64,000 nt of DNA, from NCBI GenBank assembly GCA_020847985.1, contig JADLBC010000045.1:29243-93242 (forward strand), read 5' to 3'. Below, in pieces: positions 18,805-28,057 of this stretch. The notes under the pieces are model-generated. The model was given only the letters and a program-made list of their open reading frames with translations. It ran no database searches and was not told where the DNA came from. The translations under genes were made by a program, and so were the position numbers. Numbering within the stretch: position 1 is the stretch's first letter; every line of letters begins with the position of its first letter. The DNA comes from Dehalococcoidia bacterium. Its GTDB lineage: Bacteria > Chloroflexota > Dehalococcoidia > Tepidiformales > Tepidiformaceae.

Positions 18805-20220
18805 CTATCCGCGCGAGCGCACTGCCCCTCGGCGCGTCACCGCGATCGCCGTCGCGCCGGTCGCGACCAGCGCCACCCCACCGAACAGGAACAGGATGCC
18901 GAGATTGAACGTCGTGCCACCGCGAACGAACGTGAGGCTCGCGGTATCGGTATATTCGCGCTGCCCATCGCTCGCGGTGAGGCGGGCGACGAGGCGATGG
19001 TCGCCCTGGTCGAGCGGACCCGCCACCAGCTTCCACTGCACCGAGCGGTCTTTCGCCGTCGCCACCGGCTGGCAGCGCCCGGGTTCGCAATCAAGGAAGA
19101 GATCCACGCCGGTACTCGTCCACGGGCGCGTCCCACCGACCGCGACCTCGATGTCCCGGTCGCTGCCAATCTTCTCGCCAGCGGCGATGTTCCGGAATAC
19201 CACCGGACTCACTTGCATCAGGGCGCCCGCCTCATAGGATTGGCTGCCTTCGCCCGTCCTCCCGTTGGATTCAACGGCCACGGTGAAACGGTGAGACTTC
19301 CCGTCCGGCAGGCCATCGGCGATGAAGCGCACGGTCCACGTCTTCCGCATGATGCCGAAGAGCCGCTGCATCTGTTCGGCGGGCGAAGGCGGGCCGTTGA
19401 TCGCCCAGTACCCGCCGCCGGTGTATTTGGCGAGGTCATCGAAGAACTCCGTCAGGCGGACATCGCCGGGGCCGGCCGTGCCCACGCCGACGGTGAAGTA
19501 CGTGCTCGTCAGCTGGGCCTTAATCGTCCCGAGTGTGAGGTCCGGCTCGTTGCCTTTCCCCTCGATGGCGGTAACGACGACCACAGCGCGCGATCGCACG
19601 CCCGGCGGCGGATTGTTCGCGATGGCCGCGGCCTCGACGAGCGCCGGGCTCAGCAACGACGGTTCGGCCGAGACCGTTAGTGACCGGATCGCCGCGACCA
19701 GGTTCGGATCCTCGCGTCCGACCCAGTTCGTGCGCGATTCGACGCCGTTGTTGAAGGCGACCACGCGGGCCATGTCCTCGCGCCCCATGCCCGCGCGGAA
19801 CTGTTCGAGCGCTTCCGCGGCCCGCTCGATGTACGGTTTGCCGTCGGCCTGCGTGCGCGCCATCAGCGCGCTCGTATCCACCAGGAGCACATACCCCGTC
19901 GCGACGGGCGTCGCCGTCGAGGGTGTGATCGACACCATCCGTGCGCGGCCCGCATCGTCGCTGATGCGTACGCCCTCGGCCGTAAGGTCCTGAAGCGGCC
20001 GCCCCGTGACCGCGTCGATGACCGACAGGGTTGCCTCGATTTCAGGGTAGTCGGCCGCCCGCACGCCGCCGGCGACGGCCACATCGAGTTCGCCCGCGCC
20101 CAGCGCCGAGCGGGGTCCGCCCTGGAACGCGACGGCCGCGGCGAAGCACGTGAGCGCGAAGACGGCGCGCGCAACCGCGATCCGGCAGCCGTTCGCATGC
20201 CCGCTCCCGTGGGGGATCAC
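18805..20220 (-). CDS. Secreted/membrane VWA-domain protein
   Basis: YVLLVDTSALMA (MIDAS-like), VVVVTAIEGKGNEPDLTLG; N-terminal signal and C-terminal TM (LGILFLFGGVALVATGATAIAV). Confidence 0.8.
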   Translation of the reverse strand: MIPHGSGHANGCRIAVARAVFALTCFAAAVAFQGGPRSALGAGELDVAVAGGVRAADYPEIEATLSVIDAVTGRPLQDLTAEGVRISDDAGRARMVSITPSTATPVATGYVLLVDTSALMARTQADGKPYIERAAEALEQFRAGMGREDMARVVAFNNGVESRTNWVGREDPNLVAAIRSLTVSAEPSLLSPALVEAAAIANNPPPGVRSRAVVVVTAIEGKGNEPDLTLGTIKAQLTSTYFTVGVGTAGPGDVRLTEFFDDLAKYTGGGYWAINGPPSPAEQMQRLFGIMRKTWTVRFIADGLPDGKSHRFTVAVESNGRTGEGSQSYEAGALMQVSPVVFRNIAAGEKIGSDRDIEVAVGGTRPWTSTGVDLFLDCEPGRCQPVATAKDRSVQWKLVAGPLDQGDHRLVARLTASDGQREYTDTASLTFVRGGTTFNLGILFLFGGVALVATGATAIAVTRRGAVRSRG

Positions 20221-20981
20221 TCGTCGTCCCTTCGCGCGCCAGGGAGGTCGACTTCGATATACGTCATCCGAGCCTCGCCGAGGTCGATCGTGTCGCCGTC
20301 GCGCAGGGCATATGGCTCGCGAATGCGCTTCTTCGTGCCATCCTTGCCCACGACGAACGAGTGGTTCGCGCTCGCCAGGTCCCAGTAGTGGAACCGGCCC
20401 TCCTCCATCATGACTTTGGCGTGCCGCTTCGAGACGGTTTCGTCGCTGATGACGATGTCGTTGTCCGGGTTGCGTCCGATGCTCGTTTCGTCCTCAAGGA
20501 GGAAAACCTTCCCCGCACGGATCCCGTTCCGCAGCACCATGTAGACGAGCGGCCCGCTGTACACGCGCTTGCCGTCGCGCATGAAGATGGTGTGGTCGCT
20601 CGTGTCGCCGCCGGCATCGTCGTCGTCGTCATCGCGGCCGCCGCGGCGATCGATGATGGTGTGGTCGCTATCGCCGCCCCGGGCTGCGCCGAGGGGGTCG
20701 AATCGCACGCGACCGCCGCCGCCCGATGCAGCCTCGGTCGCATCGCCGCCGACGGGCCGGTAGAAGTCGCCATGGCCGGCCGCGAAGCGCGCGCGCTCGC
20801 GATAATCCGGCACGGCGTCCCGATCGATGATGGTCTTCTCCCAGCGGTTGATGTCGGAGCGCGGCAGTTCCGGGGCGCCACGGCCACCCGCGCTGTCCGC
20901 GCCGCCGGTGGCGCCACAACGAGGGCACACCGCGACTTCCATGCCGGGGTCGTTGCCGCACCGGGGACACGGGCCTCTCAT
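20217..20981 (-). CDS. Zinc-ribbon + FHA domain protein
   Basis: MRGPCPRCGNDPGMEVAVCPRCGA; FLLEDETSIGRNPDNDIVISDETVSKRHAKVMMEEGRFHYWDLASANHSFV. Confidence 0.88.
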   Translation of the reverse strand: MRGPCPRCGNDPGMEVAVCPRCGATGGADSAGGRGAPELPRSDINRWEKTIIDRDAVPDYRERARFAAGHGDFYRPVGGDATEAASGGGGRVRFDPLGAARGGDSDHTIIDRRGGRDDDDDDAGGDTSDHTIFMRDGKRVYSGPLVYMVLRNGIRAGKVFLLEDETSIGRNPDNDIVISDETVSKRHAKVMMEEGRFHYWDLASANHSFVVGKDGTKKRIREPYALRDGDTIDLGEARMTYIEVDLPGARRDDE

Positions 20982-21523
20982 CGTCTGCCTCCGCCTTCGA
21001 TGGCGAAGAACCGCAGCACGGTCTCGCCGATTTCGATTTCGTCGTCGTCCTTGAGCGCGTGCGGGCCGCTCAGCCGCCGCCGCCGCCCACCCGTCAGGAG
21101 AAACGAGCCGTTCGTTGCCTGCAGGTCCTGGTAGACGAATTGGCTGCCCGTCCATTTCACCTGCGCATGCCGCTCCGAGATGCGTGGGTCTTGCAGCGAA
21201 ACCGTCGCCTGCGGGCTGCGTCCGATGGAGGTCGAATCTTCCAGCATGAACTGGCGGCCACTGTCGGGCCCCGAAAGCGCGATGAAGCAGCCCCGTCCCG
21301 ATGTCCGCTTGTCGATCATCGTCGCGTCGGACGCCAGGATCGTGCGGCCCGGGCCGGAGGCGGACCTTCGAGCCGGTGCGGCCACCGTTGGCGCCGAAGG
21401 ATTGGGCGCGGCCGCGTCTGCCTGCGGCGGAAGGACCCCGGCCCGGATTTGGGCGCCGCAGCGCGGACAGACGATCGCTTCAAACCCCGGGTCGAATCGG
21501 CAGGCCGGGCACGCGCGTGCCAT
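20978..21523 (-). CDS. Zinc-ribbon + FHA domain protein
   Basis: MARACPACRFDPGFEAIVCPRCGA; FMLEDSTSIGRSPQATVSLQDPRISERHAQVKWTGSQFVYQDLQATNGSFL. Confidence 0.88.
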   Translation of the reverse strand: MARACPACRFDPGFEAIVCPRCGAQIRAGVLPPQADAAAPNPSAPTVAAPARRSASGPGRTILASDATMIDKRTSGRGCFIALSGPDSGRQFMLEDSTSIGRSPQATVSLQDPRISERHAQVKWTGSQFVYQDLQATNGSFLLTGGRRRRLSGPHALKDDDEIEIGETVLRFFAIEGGGRR

Positions 21524-22257
21524 CAGCGGCCCGCCTTGGTGGCATCGACGAACTGCAGCACCGTGTGCCCGATGCGCAACTCGTCGCCATCGATGAGCAC
21601 CTGGGCAGTGCGGATCTGCTCTTCTCGGCCCTCGACCAGCAGGAACGAACCGTTTGTGCTGCGAAGATCGGTGAAGATGAACGCGCCATCGGCGTGCTTG
21701 ACCTGTGCGTGCTCCGTCGAGACGCGCCTGTCCTCAAGCTGGATGTCACACTGGCCGGAACGCCCGATCACGACCGTGCCGTCGAGCGGAAACTGCCGCC
21801 CTTTTTCCGGCCCCGCCTTCGCCACCAGGTAGGCATCGGCACGGACCGGCCGTTTGGGCGCCGCCGCGGGCTGCGTTGGCGGCGGCGTTGGCGTCCGTTC
21901 GGGAATGACCGTCCGGTCGTTGTTGCCGGGCGCGGGCACGTACGGCGGTTCGGCGGTGGCCCGGCCCCACGTCGCGTAGGCTGCCACGGTAAGGAATGTC
22001 GCGACGCCGGCCCCGATGTTGAGCCAGGCGAAGACGGTGAGGAGCGTCTCCCGGCCCGCGTCCAGGTTCGCCGCGCCGAGTACGATCGCGGGAACGGTGA
22101 GGACGACCAGGAGCGTCGCCGCGATGCGCCACGTCCAGCTGTTGCCTTCGCCGCCGGCGCTGTCGTACCAGACCCACAGCACGGCGAAGAGCGCGAGCAG
22201 GAAGATGCCGCCGAACAGACCGGCGCGCGCCATGGGCTCCCAATCGATGAAGCTCAT
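21523..22257 (-). CDS. Three-TM protein with C-terminal FHA domain
   Basis: Hydrophobic N-terminus; FPLDGTVVIGRSGQCDIQLEDRRVSTEHAQVKHADGAFIFTDLRSTNGSFLL. Confidence 0.87.
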   Translation of the reverse strand: MSFIDWEPMARAGLFGGIFLLALFAVLWVWYDSAGGEGNSWTWRIAATLLVVLTVPAIVLGAANLDAGRETLLTVFAWLNIGAGVATFLTVAAYATWGRATAEPPYVPAPGNNDRTVIPERTPTPPPTQPAAAPKRPVRADAYLVAKAGPEKGRQFPLDGTVVIGRSGQCDIQLEDRRVSTEHAQVKHADGAFIFTDLRSTNGSFLLVEGREEQIRTAQVLIDGDELRIGHTVLQFVDATKAGR

Positions 22258-22266
22258 TCCTTGCTC

Positions 22267-22599
22267 CTACGCGAGGTCCCGGAAGACCATCTCCGTTGTC
22301 CCGAAGGTGATGCGGTCTCCATCGGCCAGCACTTTGACGTAGACGGGCGCCCCCGAGGCCTCCGTGCGGTTCGTCGAGGCGAGGTCGTACAGCACCCAGC
22401 CATCGTCCTCACGGCGGATTCGTGCCTGCTCCAACGACACCGTCTCGTCATCGAGCACGACTTCGCAGCCGGCGTCCCGGCCGACCGTGGTGCCCGCCGG
22501 CCGGACGACGGCGTGCTCGCCGCGGCGCACGCCCGTGAGCCAGAAGAGGTAGGCGAACGACGCCGGGCCCTTGCGGATGATGACGGTCTCGTCGCGCAT
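22267..22599 (-). CDS. Stand-alone FHA domain protein
   Basis: VRPAGTTVGRDAGCEVVLDDETVSLEQARIRREDDGWVLYDLASTNRT. Confidence 0.82.
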   Translation of the reverse strand: MRDETVIIRKGPASFAYLFWLTGVRRGEHAVVRPAGTTVGRDAGCEVVLDDETVSLEQARIRREDDGWVLYDLASTNRTEASGAPVYVKVLADGDRITFGTTEMVFRDLA

Positions 22600-22724
22600 G
22601 CGAACTCCTCTTCCCCTTTCCCGCCAGCCCGGGAGGGCTCCCGAACCTTAGTCAATCCGATCGCCCGATACCACGACGGAAGACGGACAGTTCGCGGACA
22701 ACCGCTCAGCGCCGGCCGCGTGCC

Positions 22725-24233
22725 TCAGATGCGGAAGCCGCGCGGGGGTGGCGGCCCAAACCGGTTGGTCTCGGACTCGCCACCGCCCAGGAAGCAGATG
22801 AACCAGAACGCAATCCCGAGCACCGGGAGGAGCATCAGAAGCGCGTACCAGCCGCTCACACCCAGGTCGTGCATGCGCCGCGCGCCTGCCGCCATCCATA
22901 TCCAGCACATGAAGAAGCTCAGCCACAGCGCCGCGCTGTAGGAGAGCATCGCGCTCACCAGCGCGCCGGCCGCCACGGGTGCGACCACCATCAGCCAGAA
23001 CGCCGTGGTCCGGTTGATACGGCCTTCCGTTCGAATAGACCTGACCCACCACCCATGGTCCGAGACCCGATGGGGCGCTGGCGCTGCAGGGTTGGGTGCG
23101 AGATTGCGGGCGGAGTCGATCGCGGGGGGTGGGACGATGCGGTGCTGGTCCATCCATGCGGCGTTCCCTGGACCGCCCACGGGCAGCACTGCCGCGAACG
23201 GCGCGGGCGCGGGCCGGTGCCCGCTCACCGGATCGCCGGCCCGCGCTCCCGGGAGAGATGCCGGCGCCGGTGGCAGCGCGGGTGGCCCGGGCCGCTCCCC
23301 GATCACGGGACCACGCCCGCGAGGCGTGTCCACCGCGCGCACCGGGCCGCCCTGCCATGCCAATCCGTTCCAGTATCGGGCCGTGCTGTCGGGGTCCCCC
23401 TCGGCGTGGTGCCACGCGGGTGCGGCGGCGCCGATGACGGGCTCGCCCCGCTGCCGGGGAGGCGCGCTCGCCGTGATGCCCAAGAGCGCCAACAACGCCG
23501 CGGCATCGCGCGGCCGCGCCGCCGGGTCCTTCCCGAGGAGCGATTCCAGCACCGGGCGCGCGGTCGCGGGCACGCGGGCAAGGTCCGGCGCGTCGCGGAG
23601 ATGCTTCATGAGCACCGTCTTCTGGCTGTCGCCCGTGAACGGCGGCGCGCCCGCCAGCATTTCGTACAGCACGATGCCGAGCGCGTAGAAGTCCGACTGC
23701 GCGCTGACCGCGTCCTCCGGGGCCATGTACGCCACCGTGCCGATGACGGCCGACGCTCCGGTCAGCGCCGAGAGGTCGCCCGCGCGCGCCACGCCGAAGT
23801 CGGCCACTTTCACCGCGCCGCCGGGGCTCATGAGGATGTTCGAGGGCTTGATGTCGCGATGGACGACGTTGTGGGCGTGCGCGGCCCCGAGCCCGCGCGC
23901 GGCCTGGGCGGCGATGCCCCGCGCTTCCTCCCAGGGGAGGGTGTGCCGATCGCGCAGGAGGTCGCGCAGCGATGGGCCCTCCACGAGCTCCATCGCCATG
24001 AACGGCTGGCCCTCGCGAATGCCGTACCCCAGCACGCGCACGACATGCGGCGAATCGATGCGCTGCGAGACCTCGACTTCGCGTTCGAAGCGCCGCAGGT
24101 AGTCGGGCTCATCGCTGAGGTGCGGATGCAGCATCTTCAGCGCGACGAACGCCCCGGAAGCCGTGTCGCGCGCCCGCCACACGGTCCCCATCCCGCCCGA
24201 CCCCAGCTTCTCGAGGAGTTCGAAGTCCGTCAT
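22725..24233 (-). CDS. Ser/Thr protein kinase with DUF2510-like motif and C-terminal DUF805-like membrane domain
   Basis: LGSGGMGTVWRARDTASG, HRDIKPSNILMSPGGAVKVADFGVA; WHHAEGDPDSTARYWNGLAWQGG; C-terminal RTTAFWLMVVAPVAAGALVS...GARRMHDLGVSGWYALLMLLPVLGIAFWFICFLGG. Confidence 0.88.
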   Translation of the reverse strand: MTDFELLEKLGSGGMGTVWRARDTASGAFVALKMLHPHLSDEPDYLRRFEREVEVSQRIDSPHVVRVLGYGIREGQPFMAMELVEGPSLRDLLRDRHTLPWEEARGIAAQAARGLGAAHAHNVVHRDIKPSNILMSPGGAVKVADFGVARAGDLSALTGASAVIGTVAYMAPEDAVSAQSDFYALGIVLYEMLAGAPPFTGDSQKTVLMKHLRDAPDLARVPATARPVLESLLGKDPAARPRDAAALLALLGITASAPPRQRGEPVIGAAAPAWHHAEGDPDSTARYWNGLAWQGGPVRAVDTPRGRGPVIGERPGPPALPPAPASLPGARAGDPVSGHRPAPAPFAAVLPVGGPGNAAWMDQHRIVPPPAIDSARNLAPNPAAPAPHRVSDHGWWVRSIRTEGRINRTTAFWLMVVAPVAAGALVSAMLSYSAALWLSFFMCWIWMAAGARRMHDLGVSGWYALLMLLPVLGIAFWFICFLGGGESETNRFGPPPPRGFRI

Positions 24234-25822
24234 CAGCTTGGGGTCTTCGACGGTTGCGTGGTACCGCTATTCGACGGCGATGGGGTGAACGTGGCCGTCG
24301 GCGGGACCGGTGTGGCCGTCGGCGGGACCGGTGTGGTCGTGGGCGGCACGGGCGTGGCCGTGGCCGTGACCGGCGTGGCCGTGGGCGGCGTTGGCGTGGC
24401 CGTGGCCGTGGGCGGCACGCGCCTGGCCGTCGGCGGGACCGGTGTGGCCGTGGGCGGCACGGGCGTTGACGTAGCCGTGGGCATTGGCTTTGCGTCTGCG
24501 CGCTGGGCCGCGTACCACGCGTCATCGGGCATGTGGATGCTACCCACCGCCAGCGTCTCGCATTGGCCGCCGAGTGAGGCCGCGTTCAGCCGGTTCAGCT
24601 CCGCGCAGAACGCCGTCACGAAGGCCTGTCTCGCATCGTCGCCGAGCGGCACGTTCGCATCCGTCACGGCGGGGAGGCAGCGCCCAACAATACTGCCGTT
24701 GAACGTGTCTCCATTGAGGATGCTCAGCTGTCCCGTGCAACCCCCGGGGATGACGACCTTCGACGCGGTCGGCTCGGGGCTCGGACTCGGGCGCGGGCTC
24801 GCGGTGGCTGGTTGCGTCGGGGCGGGTCCTGCGGTGTCAGAACCGGCTTCCTCTTCGCCGTCGCCGCCGGCGAGGACCCGGGAGACCACGAACACCCCCA
24901 CGGCCATGACTCCCACCGCCGCGACCGCGGCCCCCGCCGCCAGCAGCGCCGGCGGGAGTGCACCCAGCCGCCTGCCTCTCCGCCGGACCGGGACATGGCC
25001 GTCGAGGATGGTCGGTGCGTCGTCGATCTCGAACGGCGCCACCGGCGCATCCAGCCGCTCGCCGGGCGCGACCAGGCCCCCCAGCACGACCGTGATGTTG
25101 TCGTTTCCGCCGGCATCGTAGGCCGCCCGCGCCAGCCGTACAGCCGCGTCCTGCATCCCCCGCCCTGCCGCGATCGCCTCGATCGCGACGTCGTCGATCA
25201 TCCCGTGCAGGCCGTCGCTGCAGAGCAGCAGGCGCTCACCCGGCGCAAGCTGGCTCGGGCCGTACGTATCCGGGCGGACCTCCGCGTCGGTCCCGATGGC
25301 GCGCGTGATTACGTTCCGGCCCGCGGCAACGCGTGCCTCCTCGCGGGTCAGGTCGCCCACCGCCACGCGCTCGGCCACCAGCGAGTGGTCCTCCGTGACC
25401 TGGCGCAGCCCCGCGGGCCCGAGCACGTACGCGCGCGAATCGCCGACGTTGAGCACGGTCGCCTCGCGCGTCAGTGTGTTCACGAGCGCGGCGACGAGCG
25501 TCGTCCCCATCATGCTGCGCGTCGCCGCGCCATCGCCGCTGCCGCGCCGGTAGACGGCATCGTTCGCGAGGTGCGCACCCGTCATGAGCGCGACCGCCGG
25601 GTCGTCCCACGCGCCGCTGGTGACGTATTCGGTGACCGCGTTCACGGCGATGCGGCTGGCGACCTCGCCCTTCGCCCCCCCGCCCATGCCGTCCGCGACG
25701 ATCATCAGGTACCACGGCACGCCACCGTGGGGGACGGGCTGGACGCCCGCGCTGTCCTCGTTATGGTCGCGAACGCGCCCGCGGTGGGTGAACGGGTAGG
25801 CCGCGAAGGTGGGCTCAGCCAT
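24233..25822 (-). CDS. PP2C-family Ser/Thr phosphatase with TM and Pro/Thr-rich extracellular tail
   Basis: RDHNEDSAGVQP, MIVADGMGGGAKGEVAS, LLLCSDGLHGMIDD, AGGNDNITVVLGG; TM near ALLAAGAAVAAVGVMAVGVFVVSRV; C-terminal PTATPVPPTATP repeats. Confidence 0.93.
   Translation of the reverse strand: MAEPTFAAYPFTHRGRVRDHNEDSAGVQPVPHGGVPWYLMIVADGMGGGAKGEVASRIAVNAVTEYVTSGAWDDPAVALMTGAHLANDAVYRRGSGDGAATRSMMGTTLVAALVNTLTREATVLNVGDSRAYVLGPAGLRQVTEDHSLVAERVAVGDLTREEARVAAGRNVITRAIGTDAEVRPDTYGPSQLAPGERLLLCSDGLHGMIDDVAIEAIAAGRGMQDAAVRLARAAYDAGGNDNITVVLGGLVAPGERLDAPVAPFEIDDAPTILDGHVPVRRRGRRLGALPPALLAAGAAVAAVGVMAVGVFVVSRVLAGGDGEEEAGSDTAGPAPTQPATASPRPSPSPEPTASKVVIPGGCTGQLSILNGDTFNGSIVGRCLPAVTDANVPLGDDARQAFVTAFCAELNRLNAASLGGQCETLAVGSIHMPDDAWYAAQRADAKPMPTATSTPVPPTATPVPPTARRVPPTATATPTPPTATPVTATATPVPPTTTPVPPTATPVPPTATFTPSPSNSGTTQPSKTPS
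24285..24485 (-). repeat. Coding minisatellite (PPTATPV-type) at the PP2C C-terminus
   Basis: Repeated units such as gtggccgtcggcgggaccggt and gtggccgtgggcggcacgggc across about 200 bp. Confidence 0.8.
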
Positions 25823-26861
25823 GCCCGGCCCCCGCTGCGATCGCCACTGCCAGGGCCACCATGAGGGCGCCCAGGATCCCGACGAGGACGGTCCCTGCCC
25901 CGGTGGCCGAGCGGTCGCCGCGCGTTGCCCTGCCGGACCGTGACGGGCGCGAGGCGGCTTGCCGTGGCGCGGGCATTGGCGCCGGCGCCGGCGGTGGGGC
26001 CGGTGCGAACGACGGACCGGGCGGCGACACCGCTGGCGCCCGGCCCAGGAGCGTTAGTACCGACGCGCACGCCATCTCGACCTGCGTCGCGTTCGGCCGG
26101 CGCTCCGCCTTCTTGTCGAGCATCGCGAACACGAGGTAGTCCATGGTTTCGCTCACCATCGGCATCCGGGTCGAGACGCGCGGCGCGGGTATCTCCGCAT
26201 GCATGCGAAGCACGTCGGCGTAGCTGTTCGCCTTGAACGGCACCTCGCCGGTCAGAAGTTCGAACAGCACGACGCCCAGCGCGTAGATGTCGGCGGGCGT
26301 GCCCACTGGCCGTCCCAGGTACGGCTCTGGCCCGGCGTACTCGGCGCTGCCCATGAAGCCGCCATCGGCGCGGGTCTGGTCGCCTTCGACGCGCGCGATG
26401 CCGAAGTCGATGACCACGGCGTGGAGGTCGCGGTCCAGCACGACGTTCGACGCCTTGAGGTCGCGGTGCACGACGCCCCCGGCGTGGAGCGCGGCCAGGG
26501 CGGAGGCTACCTGCTGGCCGATGGTCGCCGCCTCCCATTCGCGAAATGGCCCGCCGAGGTCGATGAGCCGGCGCACCGACTTCCCGGAGGCGATATCCAT
26601 CACCAGGTAAGGAACGCCGCTGTGTTGGCCCTGCGACCGCATGCGGATGAGGTTCAGGTGCCGAACCTTCGCGCCGACGGCGTACTCCCGCTGGAAGCGC
26701 CGTACGAGTTCCGGGTCGTCGGCGAGATGGGGGTGCATGGTCTTCAGCGCCACCTCGCCGCCGGGTTCGCTCGCGCGCCAGACGGTGCCCATGCCTCCAG
26801 CGCCGATCACCTCGAGCAGGCGATAGCCACCGACGACGGCGCCCGGCACGAGCGCGGCCAA
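25815..26861 (-). CDS. Ser/Thr protein kinase, C-terminally membrane-anchored
   Basis: GYRLLEVIGAGGMGTVWRASEPGGEVALKTMHPHL, HRDLKASNVVLDRDLHAVVIDFGIARVE; C-terminal TM GTVLVGILGALMVALAVAIAAG. TTG start at 26861 preferred over the longer listed ORF. Confidence 0.87.
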   Translation of the reverse strand: MAALVPGAVVGGYRLLEVIGAGGMGTVWRASEPGGEVALKTMHPHLADDPELVRRFQREYAVGAKVRHLNLIRMRSQGQHSGVPYLVMDIASGKSVRRLIDLGGPFREWEAATIGQQVASALAALHAGGVVHRDLKASNVVLDRDLHAVVIDFGIARVEGDQTRADGGFMGSAEYAGPEPYLGRPVGTPADIYALGVVLFELLTGEVPFKANSYADVLRMHAEIPAPRVSTRMPMVSETMDYLVFAMLDKKAERRPNATQVEMACASVLTLLGRAPAVSPPGPSFAPAPPPAPAPMPAPRQAASRPSRSGRATRGDRSATGAGTVLVGILGALMVALAVAIAAGAGHG

Positions 26862-26865
26862 TTGG

Positions 26866-27846
26866 CTAGCCCCCCTGTGCCGGGTAGAGGGTGATGACGG
26901 AACTGCCGATGGTGACCTGCCCGGCCGGCACGCGCATCGGCCGCCCCGGGAGCAGTGGCGATTCACCGCCGCCCGCGAAGACCTGGGCCGGGTTCATCGC
27001 ACCGAGGTCCTCCAACACCCAGGTCGCCCCTTCGAGCCGGATCGCGAAGTGACGGCGGCTCGATGTCGGCTCGCTGATCTGAACGTCTGCGTCGGCGCCG
27101 CGCCCGACGATGAGCGAACGGCCCGGGTCGACGCCCACCTCAGGGAGCGGGCGGCCTCCATCAAGTATCCCCAGCCGGCCGAAGCCCGTGAACTGGACGT
27201 TCGTCGTGTGTGGCGCGTAGACGCGGTTATCGCCGGCCTGGACGTGGTTGTTCACCACCACCTGGGGCTGACCACCGGGCGCTGCTGGAACGCGTGGTCC
27301 GGTCCCGCGGGGACCGTGGTTCTCATTGGCGGTGAGCGGCTTGAACCCGTACGGCGAATAGGCGACGTACGTGCTCGCCAGCTTGTCCCAGAGACACTGG
27401 TTGTTCTTGTCCCAGATGCACCAGAGCGGCGCCACCGTGCCGAAGATGCCACCGGTGAGGAGGCTGAGAATGGTCGTCAGCCAGTTCTTGACGACGAGCT
27501 CCCGCAGCACCACATACCAGCCGCCCGCGCGGGTGCCATCAGCCTTCATGATGTACATCCCGAGGAGCTGCTTGCCGGGGCTCTGCCCGTTCTGCGCCGC
27601 GAAGATCAACCAGGCGAGCCCGATGAAGCCCACGATGATGGACGTCCACGCGAGCACGGCGCCCGCGGATTGGCTGGCGAAGGCAGCAAAGAGCGCCAGC
27701 ATGAACAGGAAGAATGGCACCGTCAGCAACAGGCTATCGAGGATGGCCCCGGCCAGCCGCCGCCCCGGCCCGGCCATGACAAGCTCCTCCGGGCCATAAC
27801 GTGCGGCGATGAAGTCAACTTCGCTGTAGGCGTAGGCAAGGGCCAT
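26866..27846 (-). CDS. RDD-family membrane protein fused to an FHA domain
   Basis: GPGRRLAGAILDSLLLTVPFFLFM...NGQSPGKQLLGMYIMKADGTRAGG (RDD); SLIVGRGADADVQISEPTSSRRHFAIRLEGATWVLEDLGAMNPAQV (FHA). Confidence 0.88.
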   Translation of the reverse strand: MALAYAYSEVDFIAARYGPEELVMAGPGRRLAGAILDSLLLTVPFFLFMLALFAAFASQSAGAVLAWTSIIVGFIGLAWLIFAAQNGQSPGKQLLGMYIMKADGTRAGGWYVVLRELVVKNWLTTILSLLTGGIFGTVAPLWCIWDKNNQCLWDKLASTYVAYSPYGFKPLTANENHGPRGTGPRVPAAPGGQPQVVVNNHVQAGDNRVYAPHTTNVQFTGFGRLGILDGGRPLPEVGVDPGRSLIVGRGADADVQISEPTSSRRHFAIRLEGATWVLEDLGAMNPAQVFAGGGESPLLPGRPMRVPAGQVTIGSSVITLYPAQGG

Positions 27847-28057
27847 GGCGTCGCGCTCCCGGGGGTCCGTCGCGGGCGGATGAAACCGCCGGAAGCATAT
27901 CGGCCATGGGTGCGCCGGAGCGCCCCGTTGGTGGACAAGTTGCGGACAATCCGCGTGCCTTGTCGGCGAAGGCTATTCCGGTGAGCGATTCGGCCATGGG
28001 AACGTCAGTGGTCCCTGGTGGCCATGCCGGGTGCGTGCGCGGCATGGCCACAAGCTG

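Noticed and set aside
24285-24485. CRISPR array
   Set aside because: Repeats are contiguous, in frame and encode PPTATPV; there are no unique spacers or cas genes.
22869-25121. 750-aa plus-strand ORF
   Set aside because: Antisense to the kinase and PP2C genes; its GTGVAVGGTGVAV repeats are just the reverse reading of the PPTATPV minisatellite.
15047-27846. Type VI secretion or classical mycobacterial PknA/PknB cell-division locus
   Set aside because: No Tss proteins, rodA, pbpA or other hallmark genes are present in the window.
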